Source of the DNA: Rhodanobacter sp. AS-Z3
Lineage (GTDB): Bacteria > Pseudomonadota > Gammaproteobacteria > Xanthomonadales > Rhodanobacteraceae
Length of the DNA: 64,000 nt
Reading direction: 5' to 3'
Assembly (NCBI RefSeq): GCF_029224025.1
Contig: NZ_CP119392.1
Coordinates: 3,929,001-3,993,000 of the forward strand
The position numbers were made by a program, and so were the translations under genes. Below the pieces are notes generated by a model, which saw only the letters and a program-made list of their open reading frames with translations, was not told where the DNA came from and ran no database searches. Positions 1 to 8,947 of the stretch are shown here, in pieces (within the stretch, counting starts at the first letter, position 1; the number at the start of each line of letters is the position of its first letter).

Positions 1-600
1 GCCACCACGCGGCCAGGCCACTTCATTCAACGCCAGCGTCCCCGCGGTCCACAGTTCATTGTCGAGCAGCGCCTCGCAAAGCGAATCGCCATGCTCGGCA
101 TGGCTATGCACCAGCCGTAGCCAGTGCAACTCGGGCGTGAGCGCCTCGCGTTTCAGCGCCGCTTCGATCGCCGCCAGCGCATCGGCCGGCATATCGGAAA
201 TATCCGCACCACGCACGCTGAACGGACCGATGAACACGTCCCAGGTGCGCACGCCAATCTCCCACGCGGTGATCTGCATGCGGCGATCGTCGGTGACATA
301 CCAGCACGCAGCCAGCACCAGGTGAAACACGTTCTGCTCGAAGGTCTGCAATGCATCGCGACAACCGGCCTCACCACCACCGAAGCCGGCGAAGCTTTCC
401 TCGATGCGACGCTCCTCGCCCAGCACCACGTCGACATCCAGCCGACCGGGCTCGCCTGCAACACCTTCATGCCACTCGGCACGGATCGCGGGAAAGTCGC
501 CGTCGGTGACCAGCCAGCCGTCTTCATCGGCTTCCAGTTCCACGTCATGCCGCTCGAACAACCGCAGCAAGTATTTCTGTAGCGCCGCACTATCCATCAT
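1..600 (-). CDS. DUF6348 family protein (3' end outside window)
   Basis: An open frame runs from an ATG at 600 to the left window edge without a stop, 200 codons seen. The protein is acidic and soluble, with WHEG, GRLDVDVVL, IEESFAGFG and a conserved middle (DALQTFEQNVFHLVLAA) that I recognise as the DUF6348 family. Its function is unknown. The start codon overlaps the stop of the upstream peptidase gene in an ATGA arrangement, so the two are probably translationally coupled. The family call is from memory of conserved motifs; the frame itself is well supported by the coupling and by the absence of stops. Confidence 0.8.
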   Translation of the reverse strand, partial: MMDSAALQKYLLRLFERHDVELEADEDGWLVTDGDFPAIRAEWHEGVAGEPGRLDVDVVLGEERRIEESFAGFGGGEAGCRDALQTFEQNVFHLVLAACWYVTDDRRMQITAWEIGVRTWDVFIGPFSVRGADISDMPADALAAIEAALKREALTPELHWLRLVHSHAEHGDSLCEALLDNELWTAGTLALNEVAWPRGG

Positions 601-1118
601 GATTCCTGCGAAGTGGTGTTGTCGGTCGACGGCAATTCGCGCCAGGTCAGGTACACGCGCAAGTCGAATTCCAGCTGGTGGTAGTCCGGCAGCATGTACG
701 TGCACAACTGGTAGAACGCCTTGTTGTGGTCCATCTCTTTCAGGTGCGCCAGTTCGTGCACCACGATCATCTGCAGGAATTCGGGCGCGGCGGCCTTGAA
801 TAGACTGGCCACACGAATTTCCTTTTTCGCCTTCAGCTTGCCGCCCTGCACGCGCGAAATGGCGGTATGCAGACCGAGCGCATTGCGCAACACATCGAGC
901 TTGCTGTCGTACAACACCTTGTCGATGCCGGGTGCATTCTTCAGGTGCTCCTGCTTGAGCGAAGCCACGTATGCGTAAAGCGCCTTGTCACTTTGCACGT
1001 CGTGACGATCGGGGTAGCGCTTGGCCAAATGCTCGCCCAGACGTTGCTGCGCGATCAAATCGCGCACCTTGTCCTGCAGCATGGCGGGGTAAGCCTGGAG
1101 GTATTTGAGCGGAAGCAT
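597..1118 (-). CDS. YgjP-like (M48-type) zinc metallopeptidase
   Basis: 173-residue protein of the YgjP/DUF45 metallopeptidase family. The zinc motif HELAH is at residues 121-125 and is followed by further conserved acidic and His residues (KEMDH). There is no signal peptide, so it should be cytoplasmic. Members of this family are linked to SprT-like or WLM proteases, but the substrate is not established. It is slightly shorter than typical YgjP (about 230 residues). The gene overlaps the downstream DUF6348 gene by four bases. The ATG at 1118 is the first start in an otherwise uninterrupted frame. Confidence 0.85.
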   Translation of the reverse strand: MLPLKYLQAYPAMLQDKVRDLIAQQRLGEHLAKRYPDRHDVQSDKALYAYVASLKQEHLKNAPGIDKVLYDSKLDVLRNALGLHTAISRVQGGKLKAKKEIRVASLFKAAAPEFLQMIVVHELAHLKEMDHNKAFYQLCTYMLPDYHQLEFDLRVYLTWRELPSTDNTTSQES

Positions 1119-1173
1119 GCCGGCTATTCTCGCATTGCCTCGCCGCGCCTGCGTGATCGCACGCTGGCAACTG

Positions 1174-3402
1174 CTACATATCGAAGCGGTAACTCAACTT
1201 GACCAGCAATTGTTCGTCATCGCGCAGCGCGAAACTGTTGCCGAATGCATCGGCCGTGTTGCGCGCATAGCCGTCCAGCGCATAACCACCGCGGCCATAA
1301 ACCACATACAGGTACGACAGCGGCGCCAGTTCGTAGCGGTAACGGATCTGCAGACCCAGGTTGCGTACGCTGAAGTCCTCAACCGGATCATTGCTAGCCA
1401 TCGCGCGCCCGTTGGTATCGACGCGATAGCCGCCGCGAACGCGCGCGTCCAGCCCGATCGCCTGCAACTTCACACGCAATTCCTGGCGGTTGTCGATGGC
1501 CCAGTCGAAACCCGCGTCCAGCTGCAAGGTGTGTTCGTCGAAGCGACCGATCAGGTTGTCGTGCTGCCACACCAGCCAGTCCGGCAGGTGCTCGTAGTAA
1601 GGGCCGGCATAGACGCTGAACGCATCGCTGATGAAGTAGGTGGGAATGAACTTGATGTCGTAGCCGGGCTGGCGGTTGCCACCAAGCCCACCGCTGACGA
1701 GTTCCGCCTCAAGCTTGAACGCCCAGTCGCCATGGCGCGGACTGACCCGTTCATAGCCCAGTTGGAAGCTGGGTGGCAGAAACAGTGCACCGTTGCCACG
1801 GGTAAGCAGATCATCCCAGCCCGCGCTGTTGACGTTGAGCTGCAGTTTTTCGTTAGCTCCGTTGCGCAAGCCACTGTTGCGACTGATGCGCAACTGGCGA
1901 CGCAGTGGCAGGCCGTGGTCATTGTCCAAGGCGTCAATGCTGAAGCGCCATTCCTTGGAGCTGTAAGCAGAGTCAGCCGGCAACGCGGTGTATTGCTTGC
2001 GCACTTCCCAATGCGCGCAATTGAGACTGTTGCGATCGAGATAGCCGAAATCATTGATCTGCAACTGGTCACCGAAATGCATGCCCAGCCATTGCTGGCG
2101 CCAGCCGCCACCCATCACGTAATCGGCGATGATGGTGCCGCCGCTACCGCGCGTGTGCGTGCCCGACTGCACGATATCGCTGCCCACCACGTTGGTGGCT
2201 ATGGTCAGTCGGGAAGTGGGTTGCCAGTGATCATCGACGCCGAAGACCGTAGCCTCGCGGTCCAGCCATGGCCGGTCGACTCGGGTGAGCAACAGGCCAA
2301 GGCTTTGATCACCAAAATCGTGCGTCACGCGCGCGGCGCCAAAGAAACGTCCCGCCTCGCCATCTTCGTCGGCGGCCAGCAAACCATAGCTGGTCGTGCC
2401 GAAACTGCCATTGAGCTTGAGCGCGGCGTTGATGCTGGCCGCACCGTAACCGTCGTCCGAGGGACCGCCGACGCGCCGGGTGTAGATCAGTTGACTGTTG
2501 TCGTTGAGCAGGCTGAAATCGAAAATTCCCTGGTTCTCGGTGAAGAACGGTCGCTTGTCACTGACATAGGTTTCGGTAGCACCGAAGTTGACCACCAGGT
2601 CGTCGCTTTCCACCTGGCCAAAATCCGGATTCAGCGCGGCAGTGAGCTGGAATTGTCCGTTCGGTTTCCACAGCAGGTCGGCACCAGCCTGACCGTGGCT
2701 GCGACCGCGCACGTTGTCGTAAAGGCCGGACGCGTAAGGTGTGATGGCAAGCAACGACTGGCTGTATGACGGCACCTCGACCTTGCTGAACGCCGAGACG
2801 AAGCGTGGCAGGGTGAAACTGGCTACCGGCCAGGCCACGCGTTCGCCGGTTGAACCGGTAACCCGGTCGAGGTAGATACCCAGCGTACGTTTGCCCTCCC
2901 GGGCCACGTGCATCGGCGCGATATACCAGGGAATCAGAATCTCCACGTTCCAGCCGGTCGCATCCTCGCTGACCGCGTGTTTCCAGTTGCCGTCCCAATC
3001 CTTGTTGAACTGGACCTCGTTGGTGATCACCGCGTCGTTGATGCCATCGGTGGAGCTGACCACAAAGTCGTAACCGGTACGGCCGTCGCCGTTGAAGTCG
3101 ACCATCACATTGACGCGATCAACCTGGTCGTCGAAGTCACGCTGCACACGCTGATGCGTGCGTGGCACGTCGGCCGGTTGGTCACAGTGAAACGCCACGG
3201 CCAAGCCTTCCGGCGTGGCAAGTATCCACGCTTCGGTGTGCAGCGAACCCGGCTTGCCGCTGAGCGGCTGCACCTGGCGAAAATCCGTGATGTGCCGGGC
3301 ACCTTTCCATTCGTCCGGGTGGATATGACCGTCGATATCGACGGCCAGCGCGGGCATCGATAGCGCAGACAAGGTGAACAACAGCAGGCATGCCATGCGC
3401 AT
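1174..3402 (-). CDS. DUF5916 domain protein with CBM9/DOMON-like N-terminus, exported
   Basis: 742 residues. The chosen ATG at 3402 follows a GGAAG ribosome binding site and opens a clean signal peptide ending ALA before VDIDG. Residues about 21-190 look like the carbohydrate-binding family 9-like domain found at the start of DUF5916 proteins (DGHIHPDEW, DDQVDRVNVMVDFNGDGRTGY). The remainder contains many alternating hydrophobic and aromatic strands (FFTENQGIF, YTRRVGG), consistent with a beta-barrel or beta-rich outer-membrane part. The role is unknown; related genes often lie near peptidases or TonB receptors. A long open frame on the opposite strand at 1105-2769 is a shadow caused by high GC. 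Confidence 0.85.
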   Translation of the reverse strand: MRMACLLLFTLSALSMPALAVDIDGHIHPDEWKGARHITDFRQVQPLSGKPGSLHTEAWILATPEGLAVAFHCDQPADVPRTHQRVQRDFDDQVDRVNVMVDFNGDGRTGYDFVVSSTDGINDAVITNEVQFNKDWDGNWKHAVSEDATGWNVEILIPWYIAPMHVAREGKRTLGIYLDRVTGSTGERVAWPVASFTLPRFVSAFSKVEVPSYSQSLLAITPYASGLYDNVRGRSHGQAGADLLWKPNGQFQLTAALNPDFGQVESDDLVVNFGATETYVSDKRPFFTENQGIFDFSLLNDNSQLIYTRRVGGPSDDGYGAASINAALKLNGSFGTTSYGLLAADEDGEAGRFFGAARVTHDFGDQSLGLLLTRVDRPWLDREATVFGVDDHWQPTSRLTIATNVVGSDIVQSGTHTRGSGGTIIADYVMGGGWRQQWLGMHFGDQLQINDFGYLDRNSLNCAHWEVRKQYTALPADSAYSSKEWRFSIDALDNDHGLPLRRQLRISRNSGLRNGANEKLQLNVNSAGWDDLLTRGNGALFLPPSFQLGYERVSPRHGDWAFKLEAELVSGGLGGNRQPGYDIKFIPTYFISDAFSVYAGPYYEHLPDWLVWQHDNLIGRFDEHTLQLDAGFDWAIDNRQELRVKLQAIGLDARVRGGYRVDTNGRAMASNDPVEDFSVRNLGLQIRYRYELAPLSYLYVVYGRGGYALDGYARNTADAFGNSFALRDDEQLLVKLSYRFDM

Positions 3403-3552
3403 GTCGGGAACTTCCAAGGCATACGGCGCAGGATTGCGCCAGGGCAGACGACGCACGCGTCACCCGGGATAGATGCACAGCATGCCGTGAACGTTTAAAT
3501 CACTCGACCGCCATTGGTCACACCGTGACTTGTGGCAGGTGGCCACCATCCA

Positions 3553-3876
3553 TCAGCGACGACGGCCCCACAGCACATGCCGCAGCCAGATCGCCGGAAT
3601 CAACACGGCGGTAAAGGCGGCGTAGCCGTACAACGCCGGCAGCACCTGCTGCCAGATCGCGCCGCTGGCACGACCGAAGCCATCGACACTGGGCAGGTCA
3701 ACCCGGTCAAAACCGATCACGGCACACTGCGCCGCGGCCAGCATGGCCAGCAACACCACCAGCACATCGAAGACCCGTCGCGCAGTCACTCGAGGCAGGC
3801 TTTTCGGGTACGCCCAATAGCCCCAGCACAAAATCAGCAACCACGGGCTCAACAACAGGATGGCCAGATATCGCAT
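3553..3876 (-). CDS. small inner-membrane protein, function unknown
   Basis: 107 residues with three hydrophobic segments: residues about 2-22 (LAILLLSPWLLILCWGYW), about 37-55 (VLVVLLAMLAAAQCAV) and about 75-97. The C-terminus is basic (WGRRR), suggesting it stays in the cytoplasm. A GTG lies one codon upstream of the ATG chosen. I do not recognise a family. The gene follows trpS in the same direction, 33 bases downstream, and may be cotranscribed with it. Confidence 0.65.
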   Translation of the reverse strand: MRYLAILLLSPWLLILCWGYWAYPKSLPRVTARRVFDVLVVLLAMLAAAQCAVIGFDRVDLPSVDGFGRASGAIWQQVLPALYGYAAFTAVLIPAIWLRHVLWGRRR

Positions 3877-3911
3877 CACGCATGCATTCCGTCAGACAGG
3901 CTGGTCACAGG

Positions 3912-5276
3912 TCAATCCTGTGCAGCCAATTGATCCAGCGCATCGCGCAATGTCTGCAAAGCCTCATTGCGTGCCTGCTCGTCGCGGTAGTCCGGAGTAG
4001 TGGCCACCGCCTCACCCTCCAATTCCAGCGTCATGCCTTGGGACTGAACCTGCAGCACGGCCGCGGTGGCACCGAGTGTCTTGATCTGCTTTTGCAACGC
4101 ACCGGCGGCCTTCGGGTCGGCAAAGGATTTTGACAGCAGCAGCTCCTCGCCCTCAGCGGAAAACAGGCGGAAGCGGAAACTGCCATCGGCGTCGCGGAAG
4201 CTGGCAAAGCGAGCGCCCTTGCCTTGCTTCGCCGGCGCCTTCGATGAAGCTGTCGACATCGCTGCGGTATGCATCGTGCGCAAGCCCAACACTTCCCGCA
4301 ATGAGGCAAGCTTCGGCGTGGCAACCGCACGCGCCTTTTGCGCCCCCTGCTGCAGAATTTTCTCGATTGCGGCCGGGTCTGCCATCAGCGCCTCGTAACG
4401 CTCACGCATCGGTGCCACATCGGTTTCAACACGCTCGTACAACACCTGCTTCGCCTCACCCCAGCCAAGACCCTCAAGCAGAGCCTGACGAAACGCTGCG
4501 GTCTCGATGTCCGTGGCGAACGCGCGGAAGATGGTGAACAGCGCGCAGTCGTCCGGGTTCTTCGGCTCGCCCGGCAAACGCGAGTCGGTAACAATGCGCA
4601 TGATGGTTTCGCGCAACTGCTTCTTGCCGCCGGCGAACAGCGGAATGGTGTTGTCGTAACTCTTCGACATCTTGCGTCCATCAAGACCGGGCAGCGTGGC
4701 CACCTGCTCCTCGATCAACGCTTCGGGCAGCACGAAGAACTCGTGCCCGTGCAGATGATTGAAACGCTGACCCAGATCCCGCGCCATCTCGATGTGCTGG
4801 ATCTGGTCACGCCCCACCGGCACCTGATGCGCGTCGAATGCGAGGATGTCGGCGGCCATCAACACCGGATACATGTACAGCCCGGCAGTAACTCCGGCAT
4901 CGACGTCTTCGCCGGCGGCCGTATTTTTGTCCACCGCCGCCTTGTACGCATGCGCGCGATTCAACATGCCTTTCGACGCAATGCACGTAAGAAACCAGGT
5001 CAGCTCGGGAATTTCCGGAACATCGGACTGGCGATAGAAGGTCACCCTGGCCGGATCGAGTCCCGCCGCCAGCCACGTGGCGGCGATTTCCAGCCGCGAG
5101 CGCTCGATGCGCGCCGCATCGTCGCTCTTGATCAGCGCGTGGTAGTCGGCCATGAAGTAGAACGCATCCACATCGTCGCGCTGGCTGGCCGCCACCGCGG
5201 GGCGGATGGCGCCGACGTAATTGCCAAGATGCGGGGTGCCGGTGGTGGTGATGCCAGTAAGAACTCGGGTATTCAT
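3912..5276 (-). CDS. trpS: tryptophanyl-tRNA synthetase with C-terminal YegP-like extension
   Basis: 454-residue class I aminoacyl-tRNA synthetase that charges tRNA-Trp in the cytoplasm. The ATP motifs are visible: GTPHLGNYVGA near the N-terminus (the HIGH equivalent) and KMSKS in the middle. The core ends near residue 335, the usual full length. Residues about 345-450 are an extra domain. Its segment DGSFRFRLFSAEGEELLLSK followed by a run of DPKAAGALQKQI resembles DUF1508/YegP repeats. Similar long TrpS proteins are known in Xanthomonas relatives; the YegP match is my inference. The start at 5276 begins directly with the family's usual RVLTGITTTG. Confidence 0.95.
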   Translation of the reverse strand: MNTRVLTGITTTGTPHLGNYVGAIRPAVAASQRDDVDAFYFMADYHALIKSDDAARIERSRLEIAATWLAAGLDPARVTFYRQSDVPEIPELTWFLTCIASKGMLNRAHAYKAAVDKNTAAGEDVDAGVTAGLYMYPVLMAADILAFDAHQVPVGRDQIQHIEMARDLGQRFNHLHGHEFFVLPEALIEEQVATLPGLDGRKMSKSYDNTIPLFAGGKKQLRETIMRIVTDSRLPGEPKNPDDCALFTIFRAFATDIETAAFRQALLEGLGWGEAKQVLYERVETDVAPMRERYEALMADPAAIEKILQQGAQKARAVATPKLASLREVLGLRTMHTAAMSTASSKAPAKQGKGARFASFRDADGSFRFRLFSAEGEELLLSKSFADPKAAGALQKQIKTLGATAAVLQVQSQGMTLELEGEAVATTPDYRDEQARNEALQTLRDALDQLAAQD

Positions 5277-5368
5277 GCTGCGTCGCGCAAGTAAAAAGCC
5301 AGTCTACGACATCCGGCAAATCGGCTCGACCACTCAACGCGGCAAGCGGGCGGCGCGCGTGAACTTGC

Positions 5369-6283
5369 TCAGCGAATCAGCGTGGACTTTCCGAACAGTG
5401 ACTCGACCAGATCAACGGCCAGCTTGGCGGTCGAATTGCGCTTGTCGAACGCCGGATTCAGCTCGACGATGTCCAGAGACGCCATCCGACCGCTGTCGGC
5501 GATCATTTCCATACACAACTGCGCCTCGCGGTAATCCGGGCCACCGCGCACGGTGGTTCCTACGCCAGGGGCAATACTCGGGTCGAGGAAGTCGACGTCA
5601 AAGCTCACGTGCAGATGGGTGTTTTCGTCCATGTCAGCCAGAGCTTTTTCCATCACGCCCTTCATGCCGATCTCGTCGATGTGGCGCATGTCGTGCACCT
5701 GCATGTTGGCGCCGCGAACCAGTCGTTTCTCACCCTCGTCGACCGAGCGAATACCGATGTAGCGAAAAACGTCCGGCGTGGTTGCCGGTGTGCTTCCGCC
5801 GATGCTGGTGAGTTCCGCGGGGCCCGTGCCGCACAGGCAGGCCACCGGCATGCCGTGGATGTTGCCGGTAGGCGTGGCCTCAGCCGTGTTGAAGTCGGTG
5901 TGTGCATCGAGCCACAGCACGCGTAGTTTTTTGCCCTGTTCGCGGCAATAACGCGCTACTGCCGAGACAGAACCGATCGCCAGGCAATGATCTCCACCCA
6001 GCATGATCGGCAAGTAACCTTCCTGAAGCTCCTGATGGAAAGCGGTATGCACCGCCTCATTCCAGGCCGCCACTTCGCCAAGATGGCGATAACCCTGCAC
6101 GGGCGGCAGCCAGGGATTGAGCGGTCCTTGCAGATTGCCGCGATCAATCACGGTCAAGCCGCGACGCTCCAGTCGACTGGCCAGATTGGCCACACGCAGC
6201 GCCTCCGGACCCATCGCGGCACCGCGATGACCGGCACCGATATCGGTCGGCACACCCAACAGGGAAATGGTTTTTTTGCTCAT
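5369..6283 (-). CDS. rocF: arginase
   Basis: 304-residue ureohydrolase that cleaves arginine to ornithine and urea using a two-manganese centre. The diagnostic metal motifs are all present: GGDHCLAIG, DAHTDFNT and SFDVDFLDPSIAPGVGT. The N-terminus KKTISLLGVPTDIGAGHRG is typical of RocF-type arginase rather than agmatinase or formiminoglutamase. The ATG at 6283 is preceded by AGGAAC. The gene stands alone behind a roughly 300-base upstream region. It could feed arginine, for example from peptide digestion, into ornithine metabolism. Confidence 0.95.
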   Translation of the reverse strand: MSKKTISLLGVPTDIGAGHRGAAMGPEALRVANLASRLERRGLTVIDRGNLQGPLNPWLPPVQGYRHLGEVAAWNEAVHTAFHQELQEGYLPIMLGGDHCLAIGSVSAVARYCREQGKKLRVLWLDAHTDFNTAEATPTGNIHGMPVACLCGTGPAELTSIGGSTPATTPDVFRYIGIRSVDEGEKRLVRGANMQVHDMRHIDEIGMKGVMEKALADMDENTHLHVSFDVDFLDPSIAPGVGTTVRGGPDYREAQLCMEMIADSGRMASLDIVELNPAFDKRNSTAKLAVDLVESLFGKSTLIR

Positions 6284-6583
6284 GGATTGTTTGTTCCTGC
6301 GTGCTTTCTGGCAACTGCACCGCTACTTCGGCGCACGCCGTTGATGTCGGCAAGGCGGGCAATGAACAGGCAGGTAGGCGCTGTTCTGCAGAGCTGCCGC
6401 GGGAGAGATCTTCGCGACAAAAGCGATCCGCCATGTCCTTTCAGTCTACCGGAATGACCAACCTGCCGCTGCCGCCTGACTCGAAAGCCCGCCCCACACG
6501 CAGCGTTGCAGGCGGGGCGCGTGCAATAGGCAGCGATTGCTGGAGGCAGCAGACGCGGCTCAAGTGCGGCAGCGTCGCCCAGT
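6284..6583. other. intergenic region upstream of arginase
   Basis: This 300-base stretch between the arginase start and the 3' end of the DUF3617 gene must contain the arginase promoter. I see no convincing coding frame, strong hairpin or repeat in it. Confidence 0.5.
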
Positions 6584-7042
6584 TCAGTGCGCCGGTCGGC
6601 TCGCGGTGTAATCGCAGCTGCCGGTGCGCTGACCTGCATAGGTCATGTCCATCACCATGCTATGGCCATTGCGGTTGCTGTTGGCGTGGAAATGGCCGTG
6701 GATATCGCCACTGGGCAGCAATTCAAACTGAGCGTCCCCGCTCATGCTTGGCGGGTTGCCGCCGCAAACCACGTGATAGCTGACCGTGTTACCGGTCTGC
6801 GTATAGTTGCTCACCACGCAGGCTTTTTGCTGTTGCAGCATGGCCCGCATGTCGTGATCCTTGGAGGTGCAAACGTCCTTGGTCACCGTGCGCGCCGGCA
6901 TGTCACCCATACCCGGCATCTGCATTTTCATGGTGATCGCCATTTTCATCATGTTGCCGGAGCCCGACTGCGCCGCAGCCGACGTCGCCAGCAAGCCCAT
7001 CACGCAAAGACCGCAAAACCGCACCATCGAAAAGGTGACCAT
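6584..7042 (-). CDS. DUF3617 family exported protein
   Basis: 152 residues. The ATG at 7042 follows GGAGAG at a good distance and starts a signal peptide ending SAAAQ. The mature part is Met-rich (KMAITMKMQMPGMGDMPA) and has conserved Cys residues (VCTSKD, KACVVSNY, VVCGG, GSCDY) in the pattern of DUF3617 periplasmic proteins. The body ends DMTYAGQRTGSCDYTA as usual for the family. Function is unknown. An in-frame upstream extension to 7144 exists but would bury the signal peptide. Confidence 0.85.
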   Translation of the reverse strand: MVTFSMVRFCGLCVMGLLATSAAAQSGSGNMMKMAITMKMQMPGMGDMPARTVTKDVCTSKDHDMRAMLQQQKACVVSNYTQTGNTVSYHVVCGGNPPSMSGDAQFELLPSGDIHGHFHANSNRNGHSMVMDMTYAGQRTGSCDYTASRPAH

Positions 7043-7622
7043 TGGCACTCTCCGGCTTGCTGCTGAAAGAATCACACCACGACGGATGCGGAAAACCCGA
7101 AAGCCTGCAGCCTTCCTTGCCAGCCACTCAATGCACATTCGCAACGCAACCAGGGCCGGAAGGCCCTGATTGCGTGACTGTATCGATGGCGAGCGCTCAT
7201 TCCCGACTTCCCAGCCCCCGCCTGAGGAAATCTCAATGCCCGGCAGATCACCCCGGGATCAATGTTCCACCTGACGACCTCGCTCCAGTTCATCCTCGCG
7301 ACGTGATCGCGCGGGTGAACACCAGCTCACCAAGTCATTGCCTTCGCGCGCCACCAGCAACCGATGACGAACGCCCTGCGTACCCGATTCTGTAAGCATC
7401 CCTGCAAACTGCAACACCCCGCGCCAAAAGGCGGAGTATGCGATTAGCGTTTGCATGCATTTTCCCCGAACTGCCCCCGTGCAGTGTCGGCTTAAATCCT
7501 AGCAAGGTTTCGCCTCGCGCGCATTTTGCGACTGCAGCATTCACGCCTGCGGGCGGGAAGGCTCCCTGCGCTGCACCAACAGCAACGGCGCAGCCAGCAC
7601 GCAGGTTTTCGCGACAGGCATT
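7043..7622. other. 580-base intergenic region
   Basis: No convincing gene on either strand. It holds the promoter of the DUF3617 gene and one strong hairpin near 7145-7174, annotated separately. Short open frames here lack recognisable protein character. Confidence 0.5.
7145..7174. terminator. stem-loop with GGAA tetraloop
   Basis: CAGGGCC, loop GGAA, GGCCCTG forms a perfect 7-bp stem. It is extended outward by CGCAA/TTGCG with one mismatch, 12 pairs in all. No T-run follows on either strand, so it could be a structured RNA element or a weak terminator. Confidence 0.4.
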
Positions 7623-7862
7623 TCAGGCGGCAGCACGACGCACCGCCGATGAGCAGGCGTGCTGAAGTAGCGAAATGGTGAAGCCGGCGCAGGCCATTTC
7701 GACACTCACGGCATTTCCGGAATTGGCATATTCCTCACGGGCCAAGCCGCGAGCCAATCGCACTGCGTGTGCAAAGCGTAGCTTGTCGTATAACACCGCC
7801 TCACCCGTGCAGATGCACCACAGGCCGTGACGGGCTTCCTTGATGGTCAACACAATTCGCAT
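7623..7862 (-). CDS. small conserved-looking hypothetical protein
   Basis: 79 residues. The ATG at 7862 is preceded by a purine-rich GAGGGTGGGG. The composition looks like a real soluble protein rather than a shadow frame: VLYDKLRFAHAVRLARGLA and then REEYANSGNAVSVEM. I do not recognise a domain. It lies alone between the DUF3617 gene and tRNA-Thr. A shadow frame cannot be fully excluded. Confidence 0.55.
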   Translation of the reverse strand: MRIVLTIKEARHGLWCICTGEAVLYDKLRFAHAVRLARGLAREEYANSGNAVSVEMACAGFTISLLQHACSSAVRRAAA

Positions 7863-8088
7863 CGCCCCACCCTCGTTCGGGGAACCGGACCCAAGCAGTC
7901 ATTTCCCACTGAGGGAAAATGGCGGTGCACTTCCGGCAAGGCAGCAGTTTGCGCAACGTCGCAACCAACGTATGTCGGCCCGCGCCTACGAAGGCTGTGC
8001 GTAGCGACCGCCGCCGAGCAGCCCGATACGCCTCGGAGTGCCTAACCGCTGCCCCGCCCATTGTTCTCGCCTGGCGCGCATCAACGAC

Positions 8089-8111
8089 AAAGGCCGCCCC
8101 GAAGGGCAGCC
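8089..8111 (-). terminator. intrinsic terminator of tRNA-Thr
   Basis: Read on the minus strand, GGCTGCCC, loop TTCG, GGGCGGCC is an 8-pair stem with one wobble, followed by TTTGT. It begins 18 bases past the CCA end of the tRNA, as expected for its terminator. Confidence 0.75.
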
Positions 8112-8128
8112 TAAGTGATTGTTTTTCT

Positions 8129-8204
8129 TGGTGCCGGCACCAGGAGTCGAACCCGGGACCTACTGATTACAAATCAGTTGCTCTACCAACTGAGCTATGC
8201 CGGC
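8129..8204 (-). tRNA. tRNA-Thr(TGT)
   Basis: A 76-base cloverleaf including an encoded CCA. The acceptor arms are GCCGGCA and TGCCGGC with discriminator A. The D-arm is GCTCAGTTGGTAGAGC. The anticodon loop TTTGTAA sits in the stem ACTGA/TCAGT, giving anticodon TGT, which reads ACA. The T-loop is TTCGACT. A terminator follows directly. Confidence 0.97.
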
Positions 8205-8244
8205 GAAGGTTGGGGATTCTAGCAGGCTGTGCTGCCCAGTGCGC

Positions 8245-8901
8245 TCAAAAGCAGCCGGTGCTGTGTGCACCAATACCGCTGGCTGTGACCCGGCTGCGCC
8301 AGTCGAACTTTCCGACATCGGCAACCACCAGGTCGAGCCAGTATTCCGGCACCGTCTCGCTACGCTCGGTCAGCCGCGGATCGAAACCTGCTGCAGCCAC
8401 CTCATCGCGACGCTTGCGCGCATTGGCCGGGTCCTTGAACAGGCCCAGCGAGATGGTATTGGATTGGTCGCCGGAATTGACCACGAAGTAGTCGTTGATA
8501 TTCCGCGCAGACAGCCGCCTAGCCACTTCCAGCGCCTTGGCGCGATTGGCAGCCGCCGGCAGATAGACCCACCAGCCACTGGCCTGACTAGTCTGCTCCT
8601 GGCGCGCACGCATCCGGGTGGCCTGGCCAGCCAGTGCCTGACGCGCGTTGCGCAGGTCCTGCGGGGTGGCAAACGGGCCCAGCGCAACGCAGCTGGAGTT
8701 GAGGTTCGCCGGCTGCGTGAGCGCAGCGCCCGCATTCGCCAGCGCGCGCGTGGCAGTCGGCATCTCCGACAACAGACGCAACTCGGTCACCCCCGGATCG
8801 GTGGGCAAACCGCCATGCGCATAAGGTTGCCCCAGCAGCAACCACGCGCCCACGGCAATATTGAGTGCAGTCAACAATACGAACAGCAGACGCAGGAACA
8901 T
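8245..8901 (-). CDS. SPOR-domain membrane protein
   Basis: 218 residues. The ATG at 8901 follows GGAGG. Residues about 4-24 are a transmembrane helix (LRLLFVLLTALNIAVGAWLLL), leaving a periplasmic body. The C-terminal 75 residues have SPOR features (WWVYLPAAANRAKALEVARR, ISLGLFKDPANARKRRDEV), a fold that binds denuded peptidoglycan. The gene follows coaX by 46 bases, an order also seen in related genomes. A role at the septum or cell wall is inferred from the domain only. Confidence 0.8.
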   Translation of the reverse strand: MFLRLLFVLLTALNIAVGAWLLLGQPYAHGGLPTDPGVTELRLLSEMPTATRALANAGAALTQPANLNSSCVALGPFATPQDLRNARQALAGQATRMRARQEQTSQASGWWVYLPAAANRAKALEVARRLSARNINDYFVVNSGDQSNTISLGLFKDPANARKRRDEVAAAGFDPRLTERSETVPEYWLDLVVADVGKFDWRSRVTASGIGAHSTGCF

Positions 8902-8947
8902 CCAGCCTCCATCAACAACCTCGTTTCCGACCAGACACGTGGGCGGA

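Noticed and set aside
1105..2769. Long plus-strand open frame opposite the DUF5916 gene
   Set aside because: No recognisable domains and Val/Ala/Gln-rich composition typical of an antisense shadow in GC-rich DNA; the minus-strand gene has a signal peptide, ribosome binding site and conserved domains.
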